Shown here in pieces: positions 45,871 through 56,100 of a stretch of 64,000 nucleotides of DNA. Made by a program: the position numbers and the translations under genes. This stretch comes from Parvimonas micra (GTDB lineage: Bacteria > Bacillota > Clostridia > Tissierellales > Peptoniphilaceae). Where the stretch lies: the NCBI RefSeq assembly GCF_900637905.1, contig NZ_LR134472.1:434001-498000 (forward strand), written 5' to 3'. The notes below the pieces were generated by a model that worked only from the letters and a program-made list of their open reading frames with translations, was not told the origin of the DNA and made no database searches. Position 1 is the stretch's first letter; every line of letters begins with the position of its first letter.

Positions 45871-46614
45871 ATGAAATTAGTTTTAATAAGACATGGAGAA
45901 AGTGAATGGAACAAGTTGAATTTATTTACCGGTTGGACTGATGTAGGTCTTTCAGAAAAAGGAATCATCGAAGCAAATGAAGCCGGCTTTTTACTAAAAG
46001 AAAATAATTTCGATTTTGACGTATGTTACTGTTCATACTTAAAAAGGGCAATAAACACTTTAAATATCGTTTTAGAAAGAATGGATAGACAGTGGTTACC
46101 TGTTATAAAAACTTGGAAATTAAATGAAAGACATTATGGAGCACTACAAGGCTTAAACAAAGCTGAAACTGCTGAAAAATATGGAGAAGAACAAGTAAAA
46201 CTTTGGAGAAGATCTTTTGATGTTCCACCTCCTGCTCTTGATAAAGACGATAAAAGATGTCCTCATAATCAAGCACCTTACAGAAATGTTGATAAAAGTG
46301 AATTACCTTATAATGAAAGCTTAAAAGATACCATTGAAAGAGTTATTCCTTACTATGAAGAAGTCATAAAAAAAGATATGTTGGACGGGAAAAGAGTTCT
46401 AATAACTGCACACGGGAACTCACTTAGAGCATTGGTTAAATATTTAGATAATTTAACAGATGAAGAAATTATTTCAGTAAATATTCCTACAGGAATTCCT
46501 TTAGTTTATGAATTTGATGACAATTTTAAAGTTACAAATAAATATTACTTAGGAAATCAAGATGAAATAAATGCAAAGATAAATTCTGTTGCAAATCAGG
46601 CAAAGAAAAAGTAA
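45871..46614 (+). CDS. gpmA: 2,3-bisphosphoglycerate-dependent phosphoglycerate mutase
   Basis: Interconverts 3- and 2-phosphoglycerate in glycolysis. The 247-residue length is standard. The phosphohistidine His8 lies in [10 protein letters not shown], with [13 protein letters not shown] after it. [11 protein letters not shown] holds the catalytic Glu region, and AHGNSLRAL the second His. Monocistronic with its own promoter and terminator. AAAGGAG precedes the ATG. Confidence 0.97.
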   Translation: MKLVLIRHGESEWNKLNLFTGWTDVGLSEKGIIEANEAGFLLKENNFDFDVCYCSYLKRAINTLNIVLERMDRQWLPVIKTWKLNERHYGALQGLNKAETAEKYGEEQVKLWRRSFDVPPPALDKDDKRCPHNQAPYRNVDKSELPYNESLKDTIERVIPYYEEVIKKDMLDGKRVLITAHGNSLRALVKYLDNLTDEEIISVNIPTGIPLVYEFDDNFKVTNKYYLGNQDEINAKINSVANQAKKK

Positions 46615-46629
46615 TTTTTTTAACAAAAT

Positions 46630-46655
46630 AGGTTGAGGAGTAAAGTCCTCAACCT
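46630..46655 (+). terminator. Terminator of gpmA
   Basis: Perfect 10-bp stem AGGTTGAGGA / TCCTCAACCT, six-base loop, T-run. Confidence 0.85.
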
Positions 46656-46701
46656 TTTAATTTTATTAATACTATCTTTATTCGGATATTATAAATACAA
46701 A

Positions 46702-46725
46702 AAGCAACAATTTGACTTGTTGCTT
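46702..46725 (-). terminator. Terminator of brnQ
   Basis: AAGCAACAA / TTGTTGCTT 9-bp stem, followed by T on the minus strand, 10 bp beyond the brnQ stop. Confidence 0.7.
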
Positions 46726-46734
46726 CTTAATTCG

Positions 46735-48153
46735 TTATTCTTTATCTTTTATTTCATCATACAAATTCTTTATTGCCTTTCTTATGACTTCTGATTTTGG
46801 TTCATCCATCTTTTCAGATATATAATAAAGCATTCCCACATCTTCATCATGCAAAGTTATTCTGGCATTTAATACTTTAGGAATGTCAATATGGTCTCCA
46901 CTATTCTTTTCAAATAATGCAACAACGGAAAATACAATTGCAGATGGAATTAAATAACCAAAACTTAAAGAACTAAGAGGTAACAATTTTATAAATTCTA
47001 AAATTCCATAAGTATCATTTAATACAGTCATAAATCCTATAATTATTGCAACTATTGCAGAATATTTTATAGCTCTATTACAGGAGATTCTGTTTCTGAA
47101 TACACTTGTCAAAATTAATATAATTATCGGTGGATACAATGTAAATAAAAGTGGAACCGCTAATTTTATAATAGCATCTACGCCAAGGCAGGAGAAAACA
47201 AAACTTGCAAAACAAACTATCATAACCCAAATTTTATAAGGTATTTTAGGTATTAATTCTGAAAAATATTCAGCAACTCCACCTGTAAGTGCAACTGAAG
47301 TAGTAAGACATGCCAAAATTACTATAACTGAAAGCATTAAAACTCCGGATCTACCAAATAATAAATTTGTAAAGTTTAGTAAAATAACCGTTCCGTTTTT
47401 TGCCCCTTCAACATTAAGTTTTGAACTTGCTCCTAAGAAACAAAGTCCTCCATAAACAATACTTAAACAAATAAAAGCTATAACAGAAGAGGATAATATT
47501 ACCTTTTTTTCTCTTTCTTTTTTAATTTTATAAAAAATTAAAGCATTGACTATAACTGCATTAAAAAGTCCTGCACCTAATCCGTCCAAAGTTTGAAACC
47601 CATTTATAAATGAGTCATACATTACTTTTTGTAAATTTTCTCCGGCTTGGATTTCTCCAACAGGAGATATAATTCCCGTTATAATCATAATAATTAAAAA
47701 AACAAGTAGTGTAGGAGTTAAATATCTTCCGATAAAATCAACTATTTTTTCAGATTTTATGCAAATTAAATATGTAACAATAAAAAATATTGCAGTCGTT
47801 ACCACCAAATTTTTAAATCCAAAATTTGCAACTCCCAAATTATAAGTAATTGCACCTGTTCTTGGAATTGCAACTAAAGGTCCTATACATAAAGATATAC
47901 AAACTAAAATTATTGTCCCCAAATATTTTCCCAAAGGTTTTACAAATCCTGTAATACCACCGGAAGAAAATACACAATAAAGTGATATCATTGCTAAAAG
48001 CCCATCTGCAGCCATATACAAAATAAAAGCTATAGGCCAATAAGAACCTGAATTATATCCTAAAAATGTTGGAAATATTAAGTTCCCAGCCCCAAAAAAC
48101 ATTGCAAATAAGCTAAAGCCTATTACAAATATTATTCTTACCTCTTTTTTCAT
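46735..48153 (-). CDS. brnQ: Branched-chain amino acid carrier BrnQ with C-terminal RHH-like tail
   Basis: Imports Leu, Ile and Val with a cation. The protein of about 472 residues has 12 spans: FAMFFGAGNLIFP is the LIVCS-family hallmark in span 1, and VALTGGVAEYFSELIP and FSFGYLIPSAIVF follow. After the last span there are about 55 extra cytoplasmic residues, where BrnQ normally ends: ARITLHDEDVGMLYYI, then SEVIRKAIKNLYDEI, which read as strand-helix-helix like a CopG/MetJ-type ribbon-helix-helix. The ATG at 48151-48153 follows GGAGGG; a longer upstream start is unsupported. Confidence 0.92.
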   Translation of the reverse strand: MKKEVRIIFVIGFSLFAMFFGAGNLIFPTFLGYNSGSYWPIAFILYMAADGLLAMISLYCVFSSGGITGFVKPLGKYLGTIILVCISLCIGPLVAIPRTGAITYNLGVANFGFKNLVVTTAIFFIVTYLICIKSEKIVDFIGRYLTPTLLVFLIIMIITGIISPVGEIQAGENLQKVMYDSFINGFQTLDGLGAGLFNAVIVNALIFYKIKKEREKKVILSSSVIAFICLSIVYGGLCFLGASSKLNVEGAKNGTVILLNFTNLLFGRSGVLMLSVIVILACLTTSVALTGGVAEYFSELIPKIPYKIWVMIVCFASFVFSCLGVDAIIKLAVPLLFTLYPPIIILILTSVFRNRISCNRAIKYSAIVAIIIGFMTVLNDTYGILEFIKLLPLSSLSFGYLIPSAIVFSVVALFEKNSGDHIDIPKVLNARITLHDEDVGMLYYISEKMDEPKSEVIRKAIKNLYDEIKDKE

Positions 48154-48398
48154 AATCCCTCCTAAAGTAAAAAACGATTTCTTTAGATATATTAACACAA
48201 AATAAAAAAACATGCAAGGCAAGGTAACTTAAAAAATCATCTTTATATTTTCTAATTTTTTTGATAATTTGAAGTATATAAAACTGAAAATAAATAAAGT
48301 TTATTGTATAATTATTCTTTTTGAAAATTTTTACCAATTAACTAAAATAAGCTCCTACAATTATTTAGTCCAATATTTTAAATTTTTTTGAACATTAA

Positions 48399-48424
48399 AA
48401 AAGGGAACACTATGATTCCCTTTT
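48399..48424 (-). terminator. Terminator of the rpsL-rpsG-fusA-tuf operon
   Basis: AAAAGGGAA / TTCCCTTTT 9-bp stem and T-run on the minus strand. The 245 bp between this and brnQ hold nothing I recognise. Confidence 0.85.
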
Positions 48425-48440
48425 AAAATAATCAGTATAA

Positions 48441-49634
48441 TTATGCTAAAATCTTAGTAACAACGCCTGATCCTACTGTTCTTCCGCCTTCTCTGATGGC
48501 AAATCTTAAACCTTCATCAATAGCGATTGGAGTAATTAATTCAATTATGAATTTAGCGTTATCTCCAGGCATAACCATTTCAACGCCGTCTTCTAATTGG
48601 ATATTACCAGTAACGTCAGTTGTTCTAAAGTAGAATTGTGGTCTGTATCCTGAGAAGAATGGAGTATGTCTTCCACCTTCTTCTTTAGTTAATACGTAAA
48701 CTTCTGATTCAAATTTAGTATGTGGATTAATTGTTCCCGGTTTTGCAAGAACTTGTCCTCTTTGGATTTCATTTCTTTGAACTCCTCTTAGAAGAAGACC
48801 GATGTTATCTCCGGCAGCAGCTTCATCCAACATTTTCTTAAACATTTCAACACCAGTTACTACAACTGTTCTTCTTTCAGTTGTTAAACCTACTAATTCA
48901 ACGTTATCTTGAACTTTTACTTTACCTTTTTCTACTCTACCTGTAGCAACAGTTCCTCTACCAGTGATTGAGAATACGTCTTCAACTGGCATTAAGAATG
49001 GGTTATCAACATCTCTAACTGGTTCTGGAATAAATTCGTCAACTGCTTCCATTAACTTAACAATTTTGTCTCCCCATTCTCCATCTGGTTCTTCAAGAGC
49101 TTTTAATGCTGAACCAACTACGATTGGAGTGTTGTCTCCATCATATTCATATTCATTTAATAAGTCTCTAACTTCCATTTCAACAAGTTCGATTAATTCA
49201 GGGTCATCAACTTGATCTTCTTTGTTTAAGAATACAGCAATTTTAGGAACTCCTACTTGTCTTGCAAGTAATATATGTTCTCTTGTTTGAGGCATTGGAC
49301 CATCAGCAGCACTTACTACTAAGATAGCTCCATCCATTTGTGCAGCACCTGTAATCATGTTCTTTACATAGTCGGCGTGTCCTGGACAGTCAACGTGTGC
49401 ATAGTGTCTTTTTGCAGTTTCATATTCAACGTGAGAAGTTGAAATTGTAATTCCTCTTTCTCTTTCTTCTGGTGCCTTGTCGATGTTTGCATAATCAACG
49501 AATTCACCAGTACCGAATCTCTTGTTCAATACTAAAGTGATAGCTGCAGTTAAAGTAGTTTTACCGTGGTCAACGTGACCAATAGTTCCAATATTAACGT
49601 GTGGTTTAGTTCTTTCAAATTTTTGCTTAGCCAT
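48441..49634 (-). CDS. tuf: Elongation factor Tu
   Basis: GTPase that delivers aminoacyl-tRNA to the ribosome. The 397-residue protein has G1 GHVDHGKTT, the switch [13 protein letters not shown]3 DCPGHADY, G4 NKED and a C-terminal VTKILA. It shows the strongest codon bias in the window. GGAGG precedes the ATG. Last gene of the str operon here, 20 bp downstream of fusA. Confidence 0.99.
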   Translation of the reverse strand: MAKQKFERTKPHVNIGTIGHVDHGKTTLTAAITLVLNKRFGTGEFVDYANIDKAPEERERGITISTSHVEYETAKRHYAHVDCPGHADYVKNMITGAAQMDGAILVVSAADGPMPQTREHILLARQVGVPKIAVFLNKEDQVDDPELIELVEMEVRDLLNEYEYDGDNTPIVVGSALKALEEPDGEWGDKIVKLMEAVDEFIPEPVRDVDNPFLMPVEDVFSITGRGTVATGRVEKGKVKVQDNVELVGLTTERRTVVVTGVEMFKKMLDEAAAGDNIGLLLRGVQRNEIQRGQVLAKPGTINPHTKFESEVYVLTKEEGGRHTPFFSGYRPQFYFRTTDVTGNIQLEDGVEMVMPGDNAKFIIELITPIAIDEGLRFAIREGGRTVGSGVVTKILA

Positions 49635-49654
49635 TTTACTAAAGTCCTCCTAAT

Positions 49655-51730
49655 CTATTTTTTTGCTCTCTCGCCAATTACTTTTTCAGAAATTGCTTGA
49701 GGCACTTTTTCATAATGATCGAATTGCATTGAATATGTTGCACGACCTTGAGTATTACTTCTTAGGTCTGTTGCATATCCAAACATTTCAGCTAGAGGTA
49801 TATATGCGTCAAGCACATGAACACCATTTTTAGGGTTCATTCCTTGAATTCTACCTCTTCTTGATGAAACATCTCCCATAACATCTCCTAAATATTCATC
49901 AGGAGTTGTTATTTCAACTTTCATCATCGGTTCTAGTAGAACCGGTGCAGCTTTTGCAACTGCTTGTCTAAATGCCATTGAACCAGCAATCTTAAATGCC
50001 ATTTCAGATGAGTCAACTTCATGGTATGAACCATCATATAAAGTAACTTTAACATCTAAAACGGGATATCCTGCAAGTACCCCTGCTTGAGTTGCTTCTT
50101 CAATACCTTTTTGAACAGGTCCGATATATTCTTTTGGAATAGCTCCCCCTACGATATTATTTACAAACTCAAAGCCTTTACCAGCTTCTTGAGGTTCAAT
50201 TTTAATTTTACAATGTCCATATTGTCCACTACCACCAGACTGTCTGATGTATTTTCCTTCAGCTTCTGCACCTTGAGAAATTGATTCCCTGTAAGAAACT
50301 TGTGGATTTCCTATATTAGCTTCTACTTTAAATTCTCTTAGAAGTCTGTCAACAATGATTTCCAAGTGTAATTCACCCATACCTGAAATAATTGTTTGAC
50401 CAGTTTCTTCATCAGTATAAGTTCTAAAAGTAGGATCTTCTTCCGCTAATTTGTGTAAAGCTATACTCATTTTTTCTTGAGATGCTTTTGTTTTAGGTTC
50501 GATAGCAACGGAAATAACCGGTTCAGGGAATTCCATTTTTTCAAGTATTACATGACTATTCATATCACAAAGAGTATCTCCGGTTGTAGTATCTTTTAAA
50601 CCAACTGCAGCTGCAATATCTCCAGCTGACACGCTATCAACTTCTTCTCTCTTATTAGCATGCATCATAAGAATTCTACCGATTCTTTCTTTTTTGCCCT
50701 TTGTTGAGTTATATACATAAGAACCTGCTGATAAAGTTCCTGAATATACTCTAAAATATGCAAGCTTTCCAACATAAGGGTCAGCTACAATTTTAAATGC
50801 TAATGCTGAGAAAGGTTCTTCATCTGAAGCATGTCTTTCTACAGGTTCTTCATTATCATCCACGCCTTCAATTGCAGGAATGTCTAATGGAGATGGCATA
50901 TAAGCTACAATAGCATTCAATAGAGGTTGAACCCCTTTGTTCTTATAAGCTGATCCACAAAGTACCGGGTTTATTGATAGATTAATAGTAGCTCTTCTGA
51001 TTGCTTCTCTTAATTCAGATGGTGAAATAGCTTCTCCTTCTAAATATTTTTCCATAATAAACTCATCAGTTTCAGCTAGTGCTTCCAATAAATTTTGACG
51101 ATATTCTTCTGCTTTATCTTTGTAAGCATCCGGAATATCAGTTTCTTCTATATCTGTACCTAAGTCGTTTTTATAAATAATAGCGTGCATTGAAACTAAG
51201 TCAATCACTCCAACGAATTCTGATTCAGCTCCGATAGGAATTTGAACAGGCACCGGATTAGCTTTTAACTTATCCTTAATAGTTTCGATAGAGTCATAAT
51301 AATTAGCTCCGGTAGCATCCATTTTATTTATAAAGCAAATACGTGGTACGCCATATTTATCCGCTTGTCTCCAAACAGTTTCTGATTGTGGTTCTACACC
51401 GCTCTTTGCATCAAAAAGTGCAACTGAGCCGTCAAGAACTCTTAAAGATCTTTCAACTTCTACAGTAAAGTCAACGTGTCCTGGAGTATCAATGATATTA
51501 ATTCTTGTATCATTCCATACACATGTTGTAGCAGCTGAACAAATAGTGATACCTCTTTCTTTTTCTTGCTCCATCCAGTCCATTTGTGCAGCACCTTCAT
51601 GAGTATCACCTATTTTGTGGATCTTTCCTGTATAATAAAGCATTCTTTCTGTTACTGTTGTTTTACCAGCATCGATATGCGCCATTATACCAATATTTCT
51701 TGTATTTTCAAGTGAATATTGTCTTGCCAC
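49655..51730 (-). CDS. fusA: Elongation factor G
   Basis: Translocase GTPase of 691 residues. G1 is [10 protein letters not shown]2 [10 protein letters not shown]3 DTPGHVDF and G4 NKMD; domain IV has [13 protein letters not shown]. It starts with a GTG at 51728-51730 behind AAGGGGAAATGCTATT. It lies between rpsG and tuf, the usual str operon order. Confidence 0.98.
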   Translation of the reverse strand: MARQYSLENTRNIGIMAHIDAGKTTVTERMLYYTGKIHKIGDTHEGAAQMDWMEQEKERGITICSAATTCVWNDTRINIIDTPGHVDFTVEVERSLRVLDGSVALFDAKSGVEPQSETVWRQADKYGVPRICFINKMDATGANYYDSIETIKDKLKANPVPVQIPIGAESEFVGVIDLVSMHAIIYKNDLGTDIEETDIPDAYKDKAEEYRQNLLEALAETDEFIMEKYLEGEAISPSELREAIRRATINLSINPVLCGSAYKNKGVQPLLNAIVAYMPSPLDIPAIEGVDDNEEPVERHASDEEPFSALAFKIVADPYVGKLAYFRVYSGTLSAGSYVYNSTKGKKERIGRILMMHANKREEVDSVSAGDIAAAVGLKDTTTGDTLCDMNSHVILEKMEFPEPVISVAIEPKTKASQEKMSIALHKLAEEDPTFRTYTDEETGQTIISGMGELHLEIIVDRLLREFKVEANIGNPQVSYRESISQGAEAEGKYIRQSGGSGQYGHCKIKIEPQEAGKGFEFVNNIVGGAIPKEYIGPVQKGIEEATQAGVLAGYPVLDVKVTLYDGSYHEVDSSEMAFKIAGSMAFRQAVAKAAPVLLEPMMKVEITTPDEYLGDVMGDVSSRRGRIQGMNPKNGVHVLDAYIPLAEMFGYATDLRSNTQGRATYSMQFDHYEKVPQAISEKVIGERAKK

Positions 51731-51769
51731 AATAGCATTTCCCCTTTCCTTTTAAATAAAATTCCTATA

Positions 51770-52240
51770 TTAGAATCCGTAATGTGCAAAAGCCTTGTTA
51801 GCTTCAGCCATCTTGTGAGTGTCTTCTCTCTTCTTAACACTTGCTCCAGTGTTATTAACAGCATCTAAAATTTCTTTAGCAAGTCTTTCTTTCATAGTTT
51901 TTTCTCCTCTATTTCTAGAGTAAGTTACTAACCATCTTAAACCTAAAGTTTGTCTTCTTTCAGGTCTAACTTGAATAGGCACTTGGTATGTTGCCCCACC
52001 TATACGTCTTGCTTTAATTTCTAAAACAGGCATTATGTTTTCTAAAGCTTTTCTGAAAACTTCAGTTGGTTCTTCGCCAGTTTTTTCTTTTACGATTTCA
52101 AATGCACCGTAAACGATAGCTTGAGCAATTCCTTTTTTACCGTCAAGCATAATGTTGTTTATAAGTTTAGTAACAACCACATCACCATAAATCGGATCTG
52201 GCATTACCTCTCTCTTTGGAACATGTCCTTTTCTTGGCAC
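51770..52240 (-). CDS. rpsG: 30S ribosomal protein S7
   Basis: Primary 16S rRNA-binding protein that nucleates the 30S head. The 156-residue protein shows [33 protein letters not shown] and EVRPERR-type family blocks, ending AFAHYGF. The start is a GTG (52238-52240) preceded by AAGGAGG. Confidence 0.98.
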   Translation of the reverse strand: MPRKGHVPKREVMPDPIYGDVVVTKLINNIMLDGKKGIAQAIVYGAFEIVKEKTGEEPTEVFRKALENIMPVLEIKARRIGGATYQVPIQVRPERRQTLGLRWLVTYSRNRGEKTMKERLAKEILDAVNNTGASVKKREDTHKMAEANKAFAHYGF

Positions 52241-52369
52241 CTTTCTTCCCTCCTTACTATATTAGTAGTATCACTGGTACTCAGCGATTTTCTTGCTGAT
52301 AAGCACACAAATGTATGTATTATAAAGTTAAACTCTAAGTAATAAAACATTTCTGCCACATCAGTTTAA

Positions 52370-52780
52370 TTATTTAGGTCTTTTAGCTCCGTATTTAGAT
52401 CTTCCTTGTTTTCTGTTAGCTACTCCTGCAGTATCTAATGTACCTCTGATTATATGGTATCTAACCCCTGGAAGGTCCTTTACTCTTCCCCCTCTAATAA
52501 GCACAACACTGTGTTCTTGAAGGTTATGACCTATACCTGGAATATAAGCTGCAACTTCCATTCCATTTGTTAATCTAACTCTGGCAACCTTACGCAACGC
52601 TGAGTTAGGTTTCCTAGGAGTTACAGTTCTTACAGCTGTACATACACCTCTTTTTTGTGGTGATTCACTGGCAGTACTTCTTTTTTTAAGTGTATTAAAG
52701 TTAAAACTTAACGCCGGTGCTTTTGATTTAGTTACAGCTTTTTGTCTTCCTTGTTTAATTAACTGGTTAATAGTTGGCAT
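52370..52780 (-). CDS. rpsL: 30S ribosomal protein S12
   Basis: Decoding-centre protein of 136 residues, starting [12 protein letters not shown]. It contains [11 protein letters not shown] with the wild-type Lys (streptomycin-sensitive form) and the [14 protein letters not shown] block. A lengthened N-terminal part relative to the 124-residue form is common in Firmicutes. First gene of the operon, with AGGAGGTGAAGA before the ATG; rpoBC is not directly upstream. Confidence 0.98.
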   Translation of the reverse strand: MPTINQLIKQGRQKAVTKSKAPALSFNFNTLKKRSTASESPQKRGVCTAVRTVTPRKPNSALRKVARVRLTNGMEVAAYIPGIGHNLQEHSVVLIRGGRVKDLPGVRYHIIRGTLDTAGVANRKQGRSKYGAKRPK

Positions 52781-52848
52781 TTCTTCACCTCCTTAAATAT
52801 TTTTTTCTAAAAATGCACATAACTATACATTATTAAATGTACCTAACT

Positions 52849-52877
52849 ATTTTAACATTTGTTTTTGCAAAAGTCAA
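52849..52877 (-). promoter_or_regulatory. Promoter of the str operon (rpsL)
   Basis: TTGACT (52872-52877), 17 bp, TAAAAT (52849-52854), 69 bp before the rpsL ATG. Confidence 0.75.
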
Positions 52878-52904
52878 CATTTTTTTCAGTTTTTTAATAT
52901 TTTT

Positions 52905-54104
52905 TTATCTGCTATTTTCAGAAATTTTTCCCTTTATAATTATCGACCCTATATCAGATAATATTGGTTTAAATAGATTTATTATTTCAGAAGAATCGAG
53001 TCCACTTTCATTTTTAGTAAAATCTCTTGTGAGTTTAATAAACCTTCTAGAAAAACCTTTTGGCGCAATAGGACATTCTTCTCCAAAAACTTCCTTTCCC
53101 GATTTCATCATCAATAAGGACATTCTATAATACATAAATTGATTATCTTCCTCTTTCATATTGGCATTATAGTATTCAAAAAGTTTCTCTAAATTTTTCA
53201 TAATTTCACTTTGCTCAACAACATCATTTAAGGTTAAAATTCCGTTTTCTTTTTTAAACATCGAATATGGAGAATGTACTCCTCCTAATCTATGAATAAT
53301 TTTAGAATATCTATTATCTTCATTTCCAATATTTATAACAGATTTTATAAAAATCTTATTAGATACCGAGTGCATTATAATATTTACATAGTCATATTCA
53401 TTACATATATTAAAAATTTTATATTTGTTATTTTCTATTTCTTTATTGTATTTTTTTAGGAAGTTTATATTAAATCCCTGTCCATCAAAAGAATATACAT
53501 TTTTTAATTTAGACATATCACCTCTTAAAACTCCAACATATTGAGCTTTATTTCCGCCTTTAGAATGACCTGAAACATATATTTTACCAATATTGTCAAA
53601 TTTTTTAACCATTTTATCAAAATATCTCAAAGCTCTTCTTTGCTGTTTTGTATCTGTTATATTATATGTCCCCTCCACATTATCTTTCCACTCATAATCA
53701 CCGGCAGTTCCTTTGTATACTATGATTAAACAATCTTCAAACAAAAAACTTACATTTACAACTCTATCACTACCGGTTGCATTTCCATAAACCGAATTAT
53801 CAATATCCACTATTTTTATTTTTTCATAAACTTGTCTACTATGATCTACTGTATTTAAAATACCTAAAAACTCATCTTCATTTATTTCTGCCGGATAATA
53901 TCCAGAAGAATTTTTTTCATTTCTAATAAAATCAAATATTTCGAATATATTTTTTCCTACAAGTTTTTCTTGTACATCATCTCTTTCAAAATTATGAACA
54001 TAAATAATGCAATTTAAAATTAAAAAAATATCAATACTAATGACATTTTTCTCTATAATTGTTTTTTGAAAACCTCTTTTTTCAGTTCGTTTTTCAATAT
54101 TCAT
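52905..54104 (-). CDS. Mbeg1-like / DUF2974 alpha-beta hydrolase-fold protein
   Basis: This 399-residue protein has a lipase-like nucleophile elbow GHSKGG (Ser near residue 182). It is preceded by a strand and GTAGDYEWKDN, and followed by YSFDGQGFN, all as in the Mbeg1-like (DUF2974) family of class 3 lipase-like proteins. No signal peptide is evident. True enzymatic activity is not established for the family. Monocistronic, in the gap between the str operon and the arc genes. Confidence 0.82.
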   Translation of the reverse strand: MNIEKRTEKRGFQKTIIEKNVISIDIFLILNCIIYVHNFERDDVQEKLVGKNIFEIFDFIRNEKNSSGYYPAEINEDEFLGILNTVDHSRQVYEKIKIVDIDNSVYGNATGSDRVVNVSFLFEDCLIIVYKGTAGDYEWKDNVEGTYNITDTKQQRRALRYFDKMVKKFDNIGKIYVSGHSKGGNKAQYVGVLRGDMSKLKNVYSFDGQGFNINFLKKYNKEIENNKYKIFNICNEYDYVNIIMHSVSNKIFIKSVINIGNEDNRYSKIIHRLGGVHSPYSMFKKENGILTLNDVVEQSEIMKNLEKLFEYYNANMKEEDNQFMYYRMSLLMMKSGKEVFGEECPIAPKGFSRRFIKLTRDFTKNESGLDSSEIINLFKPILSDIGSIIIKGKISENSR

Positions 54105-54156
54105 ACCAACTCTCCTATACTATATAAAGAACATAACAATATAAAAATTCGATTTT

Positions 54157-54185
54157 ATACTAGCATACAAAAGCACAAAAGTCAA
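54157..54185 (-). promoter_or_regulatory. Promoter of the Mbeg1-like gene
   Basis: TTGACT (54180-54185), 17 bp, TAGTAT (54157-54162). Confidence 0.6.
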
Positions 54186-54194
54186 CAAAAAAAA

Positions 54195-54212
54195 AGAAGT
54201 CCTAAGACTTCT
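54195..54212 (-). terminator. Terminator of the arcB-arcC-DMT operon
   Basis: AGAAGTC-CTAA-GACTTCT hairpin with eight T on the minus strand; it touches the DMT transporter stop codon. Confidence 0.8.
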
Positions 54213-55146
54213 AAATTTTACTTTCTATTTTCTTATCCTTCTTTTTAAATATAAAAGATAATTTTGTTTCTGAAATTATTATTGCGACAAAAATTAAAAT
54301 AAATCCTATAACCGATTTAACGGTTAAACTTTCAATTCCAAGCACAACCGGAAAAGCAACTCCAAAAATTGACTCACAACCTAAGATTATTGCAGCACTA
54401 CTTGGATCTGTATATTTTTGACCTAGGTTTTGTAATAATAACGCAACCGCTGTACACATTATAGAAAGATATAAAACTTCGAGCATAGGTCTTAATGTAA
54501 TTTGCATTCCGGCATTGTTCTCAAAAACAAATGTAGTTACCCAAGATAAAATACCTGCAACCAAAAATTGCATTATTGTCAGTACAAAAGGATCTTTCCC
54601 GATTCCAAGTCTAGTAACCATAACTATATGTGATGCAAATAAAAATCCACTCAAAAGGGCAAGTGCATCTCCATAGATTGCTTTCCAACTTGAATTAAAA
54701 ATAGAACCGCTCTCTCCCGCCATAGCAATAAAAAATATTCCGACTATGCAAAATACAGCAGCAGATACATTAAATTTATCGGGCTTTACTTTATTTGTAA
54801 TCCAATACAAAAATGGTACAATTACGCAATATGATGCTGATAAAAAGCCACTACGTCCGGGAGTTGTAAAAGTAACTCCAAGTGTTTGACTGGAATAAGC
54901 AACGAATAAAAATACCCCAATAACAGCTCCGGCCATCAATTCATTTCTTTTTGCATTAAATAACTTTTTATGAAAAACAACTGCAAGAATAATACCCGCT
55001 AAGGTAAATCTGATACCCAAAAGAAAATTAGGCTTAAATACATCTGCAGCACTTTTAACTACTGTAAGAGAAGTTCCCCACAAAATTGCCACGATAAAAA
55101 GTGCAATTTTTGCTAAAAAACTTGTTCTACCTGAAATGTTATCCAA
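54211..55146 (-). CDS. EamA/DMT family transporter
   Basis: A drug/metabolite-type permease of 311 residues with ten spans in two EamA repeats (about 12-145 and 160-295). WGTSLTVVKSA and the second-repeat YTDPSSAAIILGCESIFG pattern are typical. It starts with TTG (55144-55146) after GGAGGACGTT. It is 10 bp downstream of arcC, in the place often held by an arginine/ornithine antiporter, but it is not an ArcD homologue. Substrate unknown. Confidence 0.87.
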   Translation of the reverse strand: MDNISGRTSFLAKIALFIVAILWGTSLTVVKSAADVFKPNFLLGIRFTLAGIILAVVFHKKLFNAKRNELMAGAVIGVFLFVAYSSQTLGVTFTTPGRSGFLSASYCVIVPFLYWITNKVKPDKFNVSAAVFCIVGIFFIAMAGESGSIFNSSWKAIYGDALALLSGFLFASHIVMVTRLGIGKDPFVLTIMQFLVAGILSWVTTFVFENNAGMQITLRPMLEVLYLSIMCTAVALLLQNLGQKYTDPSSAAIILGCESIFGVAFPVVLGIESLTVKSVIGFILIFVAIIISETKLSFIFKKKDKKIESKI

Positions 55147-55155
55147 AACGTCCTC

Positions 55156-56091
55156 CTACTTAACTATTTTAGTTCCTGTAAGACCTTTTACAGCATCTGA
55201 TGCCTTCTCAAGCAAAGTAATAATAGCACATCTATTATCCAATCCATTTACAAATTCCAAACAAGCTTCAACTTTTGGAAGCATGCTTCCCTTGCCGAAT
55301 TGTCCTTCTGCGATGTATTTATTAGCTTGTTCAACATTTATTTCATCCAATTCTTTTTGGTCAGGTTTATTGAAATTTATACAAACTTTGTCAACAGCAG
55401 TTAAAATTAAAAGGAAATCCGCATTTAAATCCGATGCAAGTTTCGCACTTGATTTATCCTTATCAATTACAGCATCAATTCCTACTAATTTGCCATTTTT
55501 CTTAACAACTGGTATTCCGCCACCACCTACAGTTATAACTACAAGTCCAGCATCAACCATTTTTTTAACAGCGTCAATTTCAACAATATTTAATGGTTTT
55601 GGTGAAGGAACAACTTTTCTATATCCTCTTCCTGAGTCTTCAACAAAAGTGAATCCTTTTTCTTTTGCAAGTTCATCTGCCTTTTCTTTTGTATAGAACA
55701 TTCCAACTGGTTTAGTTGGGTGTTCAAAAGCTTTATCATTTTCTGCAACTTCAACTTGAGTTACAACGGAAACAGCAGTTTTATTAATTCCTTTTTCTTT
55801 AAAAGCTTGACCTAAAGCCTGTTGTAAATGATAACCTATATATCCTTGACTCATAGCTCCACATTCAACAAGAGGCATTAAAGGAGTTTTTTCCTTTCCA
55901 TTTGCTGAATAATCCATTGCCAAATTAATCATTCCTACTTGAGGTCCGTTTCCATGTCCGATTATAACATCATTTCCATCTTTAACTAAATCAGAAATTA
56001 TATCGGCAGCTATTTTTACTTTCTCTAATTGCTCTAAAGGGGTATTGCCTAAAGCATTACCCCCCAAAGCTACAACTATTCTCTTTCCCAT
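55156..56091 (-). CDS. arcC: Carbamate kinase
   Basis: Makes ATP from carbamoyl phosphate and ADP. The 311-residue amino acid kinase-fold protein begins with VVALGGNALG. It continues with GHGNGPQVG, the SPKPLNIVEIDAV block, VITVGGGGIPVV, and FGKGSMLPKVEA. Just downstream of ornithine carbamoyltransferase, it completes the ATP-yielding end of arginine or citrulline catabolism. RBS AGAGGTAC. Confidence 0.97.
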   Translation of the reverse strand: MGKRIVVALGGNALGNTPLEQLEKVKIAADIISDLVKDGNDVIIGHGNGPQVGMINLAMDYSANGKEKTPLMPLVECGAMSQGYIGYHLQQALGQAFKEKGINKTAVSVVTQVEVAENDKAFEHPTKPVGMFYTKEKADELAKEKGFTFVEDSGRGYRKVVPSPKPLNIVEIDAVKKMVDAGLVVITVGGGGIPVVKKNGKLVGIDAVIDKDKSSAKLASDLNADFLLILTAVDKVCINFNKPDQKELDEINVEQANKYIAEGQFGKGSMLPKVEACLEFVNGLDNRCAIITLLEKASDAVKGLTGTKIVK

Positions 56092-56100
56092 TTGTACCTC

